NCBI GenBank assembly: GCA_900318855.1
Contig: ONMG01000250.1
Span: forward strand, 1 to 12,155
Direction of reading: 5' to 3'
DNA length: 12,155 nt
Origin: an uncultured Prevotella sp.
Lineage (GTDB): Bacteria; Bacteroidota; Bacteroidia; Bacteroidales; Bacteroidaceae
The notes under the pieces are model-generated. The model was not told the origin of the DNA and made no database searches. It was given only the letters and a program-made list of their open reading frames with translations. Each line of letters opens with the position of its first letter. The first letter of the stretch is position 1. Positions 6,638 through 12,155 of this stretch are shown here, one piece after another. A program made the translations under genes and the position numbers.

Positions 6638-6811
6638 CTACTTTTTCTTCCCATTCTGTTCGTTTTGCGGATATATTTCTCACCCTGCCCTACAGAATAT
6701 GTCGCCCTATCGTACCAACCGGAGTACTTGTAGAGACCTGATGATGGAGGCCACGGTGGGCCGGAACAGTAACTATCGCCCCATTCCTTCTTCTATTCAG
6801 ATTAAAATTGC

Positions 6812-6819
6812 TAATTTTG
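6812..6819 (+). promoter_or_regulatory. -7 promoter element of the GHL10 hydrolase gene
   Basis: TAATTTTG matches TAnnTTTG, 23 bp before the ATG at 6843. The rest of the gap (6640-6810) holds no gene I can support. Confidence 0.5.
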
Positions 6820-6842
6820 TGGCCAATAATTCAAACACAATA

Positions 6843-8348
6843 ATGAAGCGATTCTTCCTACTTAGCATTTCGATGTTATTCCTTCTGCTCACGGCCCCAC
6901 AGCCGGCCGGAGCCATCACTCATCCCAAGAGAGAGTTCCGTGGAGCCTGGATACAGTGTGTGAACGGACAGTTTCAAGCTATTGGCACGGCTGCCATGCA
7001 GCGCATGCTCCTCGCCCAGCTCGATGAGTTGCAGCGTGATGGCGTGAACGCTGTCATCTTTCAAGTGAGGGCCGAATGCGACGCCCTCTACCCCAGTCGG
7101 ATAGAGCCTTGGAGCAAGTTTCTCACCGGCACCCAGGGGCGGGCACCGCAGCCTTATTGGGATCCTCTGCAGTGGATGATAGAGCAGTGCCATAAGCGTG
7201 GCATGGAGCTCCATGCATGGATTAACCCCTATCGGGCGAAAACCAAGGGCACCACCCTACTGGCCGCCAACCATATCGTGAAGACGCATCCCGAAAGGGT
7301 GTTCGCCTATGGCGACCTTTGTGTGCTCAATCCCGGCCAGCCTGCTAACCGTGATTACATCTGCCAGGTGGTAGACGACATCCTGCGCCGCTACGATGTC
7401 GACGGCATCCACATGGACGATTACTTCTACCCCTATCCGCAGTCGGGACTCAGCATACCCGACGACCGGGAGTTCGCACAATATAATAAAGGTATAAGCA
7501 ATCGTGCCGACTGGCGCCGTCACAATGTGGATGAGCTCATTCGACAGCTTTCCGATTCCATTCACCGCATCAAGCCTTGGGTGAAGTTCGGCATCTCGCC
7601 TTTTGGCATCTACCGCAACAAGAAGAACTCGCCCGAGGGCAGCAACACCAATGGGCTAGAGTGCTACGGCGATCTCTATGCCGACGTTATAAAGTGGGTC
7701 AACGAGGGATGGGTGGACTACTGCGTGCCGCAACTCTACTGGAAGATAGGTCATCGCATAGCCGACTACGCTACCCTCATCCAGTGGTGGAACAAATATG
7801 CTGCCCACCGGCCACTCTTCATCGGCGAGGATGTTGTTGGCACTACCAAGTCGCCCGACCTCAGCAATCCGCAAGTCAGTCAGATGCCGGCCAAGTATGC
7901 TCTCCATGAGCAGATGCCAAACGTGCAGGGGACCGTTCTCTGGTATGCCAAGGCCGTTGCCGACAATGTGGGCAACTATGGTCATGCGCTCCGGGATGCC
8001 TATTGGCGTTATCCCGCCCTGCAGCCCTTGATGCCTTTCATTGACAAGAAAGCCCCCAAGAAGCCCCGCAAGGTGAAGCCCGTCTGGACCAGCGATGGGT
8101 ACGTGCTTTTCTGGACTCAGCCCAAAGGCAAAAGCTGGGATGACGTGGCCAAGCACTACGTCGTCTACCGCTTCAGCGATGCTGAGAAAGTCGACATCAG
8201 CGATGCCACCAAGATAGTGGCCATCACTGCCGACACCTTCCTCAAGTTGCCCTACTCCGACGGCCGTCAGCGCTACACTTATGTAGTGACAGCACTCGAC
8301 CGCATGAGCAATGAGAGCAAGGCGGTAAAGAAAAAGATAAAACTTTAG
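6843..8348 (+). CDS. Secreted GHL10-family glycoside hydrolase (YngK/DigH-like)
   Basis: Protein of 501 residues. Signal peptide at 1-24 (MKRFFLLSISMLFLLLTAPQ and on to PAGA). The catalytic GHL10 domain (PF02638, TIM barrel) covers about 30-395: FRGAWIQCV, QVRAECDALYPS, HAWINPYR (124-131), DGIHMDDYFYPY (187-198, with candidate acids D192 and D193), SPFGIYR (252-258) and PQLYW (296-300). The C-terminal ~95 residues resemble a fibronectin-III-like module. E. coli DigH (YddW), of the same family, cleaves peptidoglycan glycan strands that lack stem peptides; this protein may do likewise in the periplasm, although dietary or host glycans cannot be excluded. The frame stays open 138 codons upstream, but the signal peptide and the promoter at 6812 fix the start at 6843. 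Confidence 0.9.
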   Translation: MKRFFLLSISMLFLLLTAPQPAGAITHPKREFRGAWIQCVNGQFQAIGTAAMQRMLLAQLDELQRDGVNAVIFQVRAECDALYPSRIEPWSKFLTGTQGRAPQPYWDPLQWMIEQCHKRGMELHAWINPYRAKTKGTTLLAANHIVKTHPERVFAYGDLCVLNPGQPANRDYICQVVDDILRRYDVDGIHMDDYFYPYPQSGLSIPDDREFAQYNKGISNRADWRRHNVDELIRQLSDSIHRIKPWVKFGISPFGIYRNKKNSPEGSNTNGLECYGDLYADVIKWVNEGWVDYCVPQLYWKIGHRIADYATLIQWWNKYAAHRPLFIGEDVVGTTKSPDLSNPQVSQMPAKYALHEQMPNVQGTVLWYAKAVADNVGNYGHALRDAYWRYPALQPLMPFIDKKAPKKPRKVKPVWTSDGYVLFWTQPKGKSWDDVAKHYVVYRFSDAEKVDISDATKIVAITADTFLKLPYSDGRQRYTYVVTALDRMSNESKAVKKKIKL

Positions 8349-8376
8349 TCCTACGCCGGGCGGATGCCCACCTTGC

Positions 8377-8814
8377 TCATTCCTTCATCAGGTCGTCGAA
8401 GAAGTGATCGAGGTCGGCATCCAGCCCTTTCATCAAGTCTCCCCCGATGATGACGGTATCGTCGTCGGCCACATAGAGCTCCGCGATGTTCTCCTTGTCC
8501 TCGTCTTCCAGCACAAAGCTGAAAGGCTTCATGAGGCTCATGCTATCGATGCAGGCATGATGCTTCTTCATCTCCTGGCGAAGCACCTCAGCCACCTGCT
8601 GATAGAAGTCGTCGTCCTTGGCGTCTATCCATTGTTCTACCACACAGCGCGTTATCTCGTCGTCATTGTCGTCGTAGGCAATCATGTCGCCCGTGTCCTG
8701 GGCCACCCTCACATGGATGTCGGTGAGCACAGGGTCGGCCGAGGGTGGAAACTTCTGCTCCACCTTCTTCAAGAATCGTTCAGTCTGCAAGATTGTTTGC
8801 TCAGATGCCTTCAT
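8377..8814 (-). CDS. Acidic cytoplasmic hypothetical protein, 145 residues
   Basis: No signal peptide or membrane span. Strongly acidic, with Asp clusters such as YDDNDDE (47-53), DAKDDDF, VLEDEDKEN, VADDDTVII and a C-terminal DADLDHFFDDLMKE. The N-terminal third (SEQTILQTERFLKKVEQKFP) is amphipathic helix-like; the rest looks like an alpha/beta domain. I do not recognise the family. Coding is supported by a -7 element 27 bp upstream and by length and composition consistent with a folded protein; an antisense open frame in the same place has no such support. It converges on the GHL10 gene with only 28 bp between the stops. Function unknown. Confidence 0.8.
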   Translation of the reverse strand: MKASEQTILQTERFLKKVEQKFPPSADPVLTDIHVRVAQDTGDMIAYDDNDDEITRCVVEQWIDAKDDDFYQQVAEVLRQEMKKHHACIDSMSLMKPFSFVLEDEDKENIAELYVADDDTVIIGGDLMKGLDADLDHFFDDLMKE

Positions 8815-8841
8815 ATCTCTGTTCGTTGATTATTCTTCCTG

Positions 8842-8849
8842 CAAATATA
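8842..8849 (-). promoter_or_regulatory. -7 promoter element of the acidic hypothetical gene
   Basis: TATATTTG on the minus strand matches TAnnTTTG closely and is followed by GCAGG, a common context. It lies 27 bp before the ATG at 8814. Confidence 0.55.
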
Positions 8850-9010
8850 ATGCTTTTGCGTGTACTCGCCAAGAGAATGGGCGAATATCTTTCTTGCTTC
8901 GGTCAACATTCCCCATCGCCTCATCCTGCTGAGGCCTGACTTCGTCAATGCGCCACCCTAAATCTCTGCAAAGTGTTTTAAGCTGGTTGATGCATGAAGA
9001 CAAAGGTGAA

Positions 9011-9072
9011 GGAAAATGATCATAGAAAGGCTTCCGCTTTCAATGGGCGCGGAGCCTAAAGCATGATTTTCC
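9011..9072. repeat. Long imperfect hairpin
   Basis: Outer arms GGAAAAT plus CAT (9011-9017, 9021-9023) pair with ATGATTTTCC (9063-9072) with a 3-base bulge. Inner arms AGGCTTCCGC (9028-9037) and GCGGAGCCT (9049-9057) pair with a one-base bulge. Could be a structured RNA or a terminator; there is no strong T-tract. Confidence 0.45.
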
Positions 9073-9108
9073 AGGACACTAACTTCAACCGCACTATCAA
9101 AAGAGTTT

Positions 9109-9145
9109 CCCGCCGACAATCCAGCTATTGTGGACTGTCGGCGGG
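9109..9145 (-). terminator. GC-rich hairpin downstream of the thioredoxin gene
   Basis: Perfect 10-bp arms CCCGCCGACA (9109-9118) and TGTCGGCGGG (9136-9145), extended by TCCA/TGGA inside after one mismatch. It starts about 75 bp past the thioredoxin stop in the minus direction. The minus strand then reads AAACTCTTTTG, a poor T-tract, so the terminator role is tentative. Confidence 0.4.
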
Positions 9146-9219
9146 ATAACCGTGAGGGAACTTGGGAGGCTCCCCTATGAGGCGTCTCATTCGACTCCCT
9201 CCAGAGTGGCCAGAACGGT

Positions 9220-9714
9220 CTACTGTAGCAGGAGCTGCTTCACATTCTCATCCAGCATCTGCTCCGTCATCGCCCCCACCTTCTTGGTGGGCAACTCGTT
9301 CTTGGGGATGAACAGCAGCGTCGGAATCGTCTGTATGCCAAAGAGTGCTGCCAGCTCCTCCTGCTTGTCGACATCCACTTTGTAGACGTCCACCTTGCCT
9401 TCATACTTCTGTGCGATGGCCTCTACCGCGGGTGCCGTGGCCCGGCAGGGTCCGCACCAGGTGGCATAGAAGTCAATGACCGCGGGCCGTGAGCCCTCGA
9501 AGCTCCACTCGTTGGGGTGCTTGGTGTAGTCGTAAACGTTCTTCTTGAATTCTTCCTTTGTCAATTCGATGGGTTTCATTGTCTTTGTCTCCTTTTCTTT
9601 TGGGTTATTACTTTGATTCTCACTCTTCTGTCGGCCGGCAGTCGGAGTACATCCAAATACGGCCAGCAATAGGGCCACTAAGGCTGTGGCATGGGCATGT
9701 CTGAACATTCGCAT
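9220..9714 (-). CDS. Thioredoxin-fold lipoprotein
   Basis: Protein of 164 residues. A signal peptide ends in a lipobox-like LAVFGC with Cys22 as the probable lipidation site, so it is anchored to a membrane facing the periplasm. After a polar linker (23-48) comes a classic thioredoxin domain: DFYATWCGPCRATAP with the redox pair C87/C90, YKVDVD strand, and IQTIPT with the cis-Pro at 131. It closely follows cytosolic thioredoxin (about 105 residues) rather than the longer TlpA/ResA types, so a general periplasmic thiol-disulphide role is likely; its partner is not shown. A -7 element lies 44 bp upstream. An internal Met46 (TMKPIEL) just before the domain could give a non-lipidated form, but nothing shows that it is used. 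Confidence 0.9.
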   Translation of the reverse strand: MRMFRHAHATALVALLLAVFGCTPTAGRQKSENQSNNPKEKETKTMKPIELTKEEFKKNVYDYTKHPNEWSFEGSRPAVIDFYATWCGPCRATAPAVEAIAQKYEGKVDVYKVDVDKQEELAALFGIQTIPTLLFIPKNELPTKKVGAMTEQMLDENVKQLLLQ

Positions 9715-9758
9715 ATCGGTTCTTTATTACGTTAATTCATTTCCTTTAGAAAACGCTG

Positions 9759-9766
9759 CAAAGGTA
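9759..9766 (-). promoter_or_regulatory. -7 promoter element of the thioredoxin gene
   Basis: TACCTTTG followed by CAGC on the minus strand, a textbook Bacteroidetes -7 context, 44 bp before the ATG at 9714. Confidence 0.6.
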
Positions 9767-10026
9767 AACAATAAAACCGAAACATGCAAATTTCCAAAGG
9801 AAAACTTTTGAAGTCTCTTGCCCTACCTCTTTCCTCCTTAGGTCTTTGAAGTTCCCCCTCGGAGGTTGCTGAAGGGGACTGTCAGCTCGATTCTGCCCAT
9901 CCTGTTGAACTCATACCGCTGAGTTCCACCGACCTTGACGCCTCTGTGGCGGTTCCTATGAGGCAGCTGATAACAAAGCCAGGAAAATAATCGGAGCGCT
10001 TGTGGGGGAATCTCGGAAATTCTTAT
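9767..10026. other. Gene-free gap between thioredoxin and galE
   Basis: No supportable gene. It contains a perfect 7-bp-arm hairpin, GAACTCA-6 bases-TGAGTTC (9907-9926), a short CGCC/GGCG hairpin (9939-9951), and a second copy of the 10-mer CCTATGAGGC (9955-9964), also at 9174-9183 on the other side of the thioredoxin gene. Confidence 0.35.
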
Positions 10027-10034
10027 TAATTTTG
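10027..10034 (+). promoter_or_regulatory. -7 promoter element of galE, giving a long leader
   Basis: TAATTTTG matches TAnnTTTG and lies 121 bp before the galE ATG, implying a leader of about 115 nt. The leader is GC-rich and can pair end to end: TCCTA (10043-10047) with TAGGA (10125-10129), and CCTT (10054-10057) with AAGG (10115-10118). No known riboswitch is recognised. Confidence 0.45.
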
Positions 10035-10155
10035 CCTTGTCATCCTATTGCATCCTTCATGGGGGCTTCGGGACCGCGGTAAGCACGGGCTATGGTGCCG
10101 GCCCACAGTAGGGGAAGGCATTGTTAGGACTCAAAACCTATTAATATAAAAAGAA

Positions 10156-11193
10156 ATGAAACAAACTATTCTCGTAACAGGCGGAACCGGGTTCATCGGT
10201 TCCCACACCACCGTGGAGCTCATTGAGGCTGGCTATAAGGTGGTGATTGTCGACAATCTCTCCAACTCCAAAATCGAGGTGCTCGACGGCATCGAGAAGA
10301 TAACCGGTGTGCGCCCGGCTTTCGAGCAAGTCGACCTGCGCGACAAGGAAGCCACGGAGTCTGTCTTCCGCAAATATCCCGACATCGAGGGCATCATCCA
10401 CTTTGCCGCTTCCAAGGCTGTCGGCGAGAGCGTGCAGAAACCGCTGCTCTACTATCGCAACAACATCGTCTCGCTCGTCAACCTTCTGGAGCTTATGCCC
10501 CAGTACAATGTGAAGGGCATCATCTTCTCGAGCAGCTGCACCGTCTACGGCCAGCCGAAACCCGAGAACCTGCCTGTCACCGAGGATGCCCCTCACCAGA
10601 AGGCCATGTCGCCCTACGGCAACACCAAGGAAATCAATGAGCAGATAATCTTCGACTACATCCACAGTGGGGCTCCCATCAAGAGCATCGTGCTGCGCTA
10701 TTTCAATCCTATCGGTGCCCACCCCTCGGCACTCATCGGCGAACTGCCCAATGGCGTACCTGCCAACCTCATCCCCTATGTCACTCAGACTGCCATGGGC
10801 ATCCGTAAGCAGCTCACCATCTATGGCAACGACTATAACACACCCGACGGAACGTGCATCCGCGACTACATCTATGTGGTGGATTTGGCCAAAGCTCATG
10901 TGGCCGCTATGGCTCGCGTGCTCGACAAGGACACCGAACCCATAGAGTATTTCAACATTGGCACCGGCAAGGGCAACTCCACGCTGGAGATTGTCAACAC
11001 CTTTGAGCAGGCTACCGGCGTGAAGCTCAACTGGAAGTTCGGACCGCGTCGCGAGGGTGACATTGAGAAGATCTGGGGCGACTGTACCCGTGCCAACAAG
11101 GTGCTCGGCTGGAAAGCAGAGACACCGCTCGACGACGTGCTCCGCAGTGCCTGGAAGTGGCAGCTCAAGCTCCGTGAGGACGGAGTGATGTAA
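10156..11193 (+). CDS. galE: UDP-glucose 4-epimerase
   Basis: Cytoplasmic NAD-dependent epimerase of 345 residues that interconverts UDP-glucose and UDP-galactose (Leloir pathway; supplies precursors for surface polysaccharides). Rossmann motif GGTGFIG at 9-15 with acidic D33 for NAD; SSSCTVYG at 125-132 carrying S127; and the catalytic SPYGNTK with Y154 and K158. LRYFNPIGAHPS and a C-terminal DCTRANKVLGWKAE with LDDVLRSAWKWQLKL are typical GalE. By eye, the residue matching E. coli Tyr299 and human Cys307, which controls acceptance of N-acetylated sugars, is Ile306, so UDP-GlcNAc use is an open question. ATG at 10156 follows an A-rich stretch. Single gene, ending at the hairpin at 11213. Confidence 0.96.
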   Translation: MKQTILVTGGTGFIGSHTTVELIEAGYKVVIVDNLSNSKIEVLDGIEKITGVRPAFEQVDLRDKEATESVFRKYPDIEGIIHFAASKAVGESVQKPLLYYRNNIVSLVNLLELMPQYNVKGIIFSSSCTVYGQPKPENLPVTEDAPHQKAMSPYGNTKEINEQIIFDYIHSGAPIKSIVLRYFNPIGAHPSALIGELPNGVPANLIPYVTQTAMGIRKQLTIYGNDYNTPDGTCIRDYIYVVDLAKAHVAAMARVLDKDTEPIEYFNIGTGKGNSTLEIVNTFEQATGVKLNWKFGPRREGDIEKIWGDCTRANKVLGWKAETPLDDVLRSAWKWQLKLREDGVM

Positions 11194-11212
11194 GGCGCGC
11201 CGCAAGGAGCAT

Positions 11213-11259
11213 AAGGAAAGGGTGCTGAAAGTTGAGTCAACTTTCAGCACCCTTTCCTT
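11213..11259. terminator. Bidirectional hairpin terminator, 23-bp perfect arms
   Basis: A perfect inverted repeat: arms 11213-11235 and 11237-11259 around a single G. The arms begin AAGGAAAGGGTGCTGAAAGT. It lies 20 bp after galE and 32 bp beyond the stop of the convergent gene at 11291. Each strand ends in CTTTCCTT, a T-rich arm end, so it can stop transcription from both sides. Confidence 0.75.
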
Positions 11260-11290
11260 GTGTCAATACGGATTTAAAAAGCCTGTGTGC

Positions 11291-11758
11291 TCATTTCGCG
11301 GGCTGGCGCTTCTTGAAGCGCTCCATCATGGCCTTCTCGTCATCCAGATATTTGGTGAACTGTTCTGAGGTCATAATGCCCTGAAGCTCTTTCTCGTAGG
11401 CTTCCTTCGTGGCCTTCATCTCCTTCATCCTTGCTTCCATCTGCTCCTTGTTGGGGCGCTGAGGGCGCTGCAGCGTGTCGGAAGGCTGACCTTGCGGGCG
11501 GTTCTTGCCACCCATGCGGGGACCGCCGTGACGGGGGCCGAAGGGACGGCGCATCTTGTCGGCGTACTTGGTGTTGAGTTCAAGCAGTTGCTTGGCCTGC
11601 TCATCATTAAGTCCGTAGCGCTTCACCGTGCGCTCCGTGCGGGCCTTAATCATTTCCTCCTTTGAGGGACGGTTGAAGTTGTTCCCGTTATCGTTTTGGG
11701 CGAAAACGGTACTGGTCATTGCGAATGCGGCTACAAGAGCCAAAATCATTTTCTTCAT
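11291..11758 (-). CDS. Periplasmic Spy/CpxP-like protein (DUF4890 type)
   Basis: Protein of 155 residues. Signal peptide at 1-21 (MKKMILALVAAFAMTSTVFA, then Q). The mature part is helical, basic and Arg/Met-rich, with repeated pattern: an N-terminal ERTVKRYGLNDEQAKQLLEL and a C-terminal LQGIMTSEQFTKYLDDEKAM, the latter an LTxxQ-like motif seen in Spy/CpxP proteins and in Bacteroidetes DUF4890 proteins. Between them is a Gly/Pro/Arg-rich linker (GPRHGGPRMGGKNRPQGQ). A periplasmic chaperone or stress role is inferred from the family. The frame stays open 37 codons further (to 11869), but the signal peptide shows that 11758 is the start. No TAnnTTTG element is seen upstream. Confidence 0.8.
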   Translation of the reverse strand: MKKMILALVAAFAMTSTVFAQNDNGNNFNRPSKEEMIKARTERTVKRYGLNDEQAKQLLELNTKYADKMRRPFGPRHGGPRMGGKNRPQGQPSDTLQRPQRPNKEQMEARMKEMKATKEAYEKELQGIMTSEQFTKYLDDEKAMMERFKKRQPAK

Positions 11759-12015
11759 TGATGGTTCATTTTTGTGGGTTACTCTTTGGCGACTCGCTCC
11801 GGTATGTCGACCTGCCGTCGGTGTCGTCGTTTCTTTCTTGTTACGTCTGTTTGACGTCACTTCCGACAATAGGTTTAAAGTGTCAAAGTGGAAAGTTCTG
11901 TTTTTAATGTTTCTTAAACTTCCCTCCCCTACTCCCCAACCGCTATCCCTGCCGCCGCAGCTTCGCCCCTTGGCGGCCGGCCTCGCTGAGCGTTTCGGTC
12001 ATGGGGGCAGCATGC
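11759..12015. other. Upstream region without a gene
   Basis: I see no gene. It holds a perfect 8-bp palindrome TGACGTCA (11852-11859) and a pyrimidine-rich tract (11930-11950). Any promoter for the Spy-like gene should lie here, but none matches TAnnTTTG. Confidence 0.3.
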
Positions 12016-12103
12016 TTACGGCATATGGCGTACACGTCTACGCCAATTGGTGTACGTAGCTCCGGCAATTGGCGTAGATAGCTCCGCCAATTGGCGCAAC
12101 ATC
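12016..12103. repeat. Four 22-bp units with palindromic cores
   Basis: Units at 12016-12037, 12038-12059, 12060-12081 and 12082-12103. Each centres on a palindromic core: GGCATATGGC, GCCAATTGG, GCAATTGGC and GCCAATTGGC. CTACGCCAATTG (12038-12049) also pairs perfectly with CAATTGGCGTAG (12066-12077). The 22-bp period is close to two helical turns and places the cores on one DNA face, as in clustered protein-binding sites. The next gene is outside the window. Confidence 0.65.
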
Positions 12104-12155
12104 CGGAGCCCTTGGGCCACAGCGTTCCGACGTTGCCGATTGTTAACAGATGCAG

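Larger units (their letters stand above)
8850..9219. other. Gene-free gap with several hairpins
   Basis: I find no supportable gene here. The gap holds a 6-bp-arm inverted repeat (8918-8935), a bulged long hairpin (9011-9072), a strong GC-rich hairpin (9109-9145) and a smaller ATGAG/CTCAT hairpin (9177-9190). The density of pairing suggests terminators for the thioredoxin gene, a non-coding RNA, or remnants of a repeat element. Confidence 0.4.

Noticed and set aside
6429..6842. 138-codon upstream extension of the GHL10 frame
   Set aside because: It runs antisense through the neighbouring secreted-protein gene and its promoter. The signal peptide begins at 6843, just after a -7 element.
8404..8829. 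141-codon frame antisense to the acidic protein
   Set aside because: The minus-strand gene has a good promoter and protein-like composition. The antisense product is His/Val/Leu-rich, as expected from reverse reading of Asp/Glu codons.
10141..11250. 369-codon open frame antisense to galE
   Set aside because: GalE on the plus strand has every catalytic motif. The antisense frame is a by-product of GC-rich codon use and also runs into the hairpin terminator.
11759..11869. 37-residue N-terminal extension of the Spy-like protein
   Set aside because: The signal peptide would be internal; the extension is Lys/Arg/Thr-rich without features.
12016..12103. CRISPR array or plasmid iterons
   Set aside because: There are no unique spacers and no replication gene is in view. 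The repeat is kept as a possible binding-site cluster.

Overview
The window looks like a chromosomal segment from a Bacteroidales bacterium, most likely Prevotella/Segatella-like. This rests on several observations. Seven genes have a TAnnTTTG-type -7 promoter element a short distance upstream, and no consistent Shine-Dalgarno sequences are visible. Several products are of kinds common in Bacteroidetes: a large PiT transporter with a cytoplasmic tail, a DUF4250 protein, a DUF4890/Spy-like periplasmic protein, a GHL10 glycoside hydrolase and a lipoprotein thioredoxin. No tRNA, rRNA, CRISPR array or intact mobile element is seen. The genus is an inference from style, not from a marker gene.

Layout. 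(1) 54-2312, minus: PiT-family phosphate transporter. Just upstream is an array of five TTAN tetramers spaced exactly 11 bp apart, arranged like a PhoB-type operator. (2) 2404-3000: a visibly AT-rich gap with two back-to-back protein-like fragments (possible remnants) and a perfect palindromic terminator. (3) 3051-4624, plus: a compact four-gene run of YfcE-type phosphodiesterase, DUF4250 protein, a 52-residue single-span membrane protein and a Gph-like HAD phosphatase; the last two overlap by ATGA. (4) 4662-4735: a 27-bp tandem repeat of palindromic units that copies the last codons and stop of the next gene. (5) 4718-6610, minus: a two-gene operon of a secreted protein of unknown function and a P-loop NTPase fused to a CYTH-like domain. 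(6) 6843-8348, plus: secreted GHL10 glycoside hydrolase, divergent from the previous operon. (7) 8377-8814, minus: acidic hypothetical protein. (8) 9220-9714, minus: thioredoxin lipoprotein, flanked on both sides by gene-free DNA rich in hairpins. (9) 10156-11193, plus: galE. (10) 11213-11259: a 23-bp-arm perfect hairpin between convergent genes. (11) 11291-11758, minus: Spy/DUF4890-like periplasmic protein. (12) 11759-12155: no gene seen, but four 22-bp units with palindromic CAATTG-type cores at 12016-12103.

Functionally the region is mostly housekeeping or envelope-related: phosphate uptake, phosphatases, nucleotide-sugar epimerisation, cell-wall hydrolysis and periplasmic redox. No defence or biosynthetic system is visible. 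The items most worth a second look are the 11-bp-phased array at the phosphate transporter, the stop-codon-duplicating 27-bp repeat, the NTPase-CYTH protein with its secreted partner, and the 22-bp repeat cluster at the right edge.
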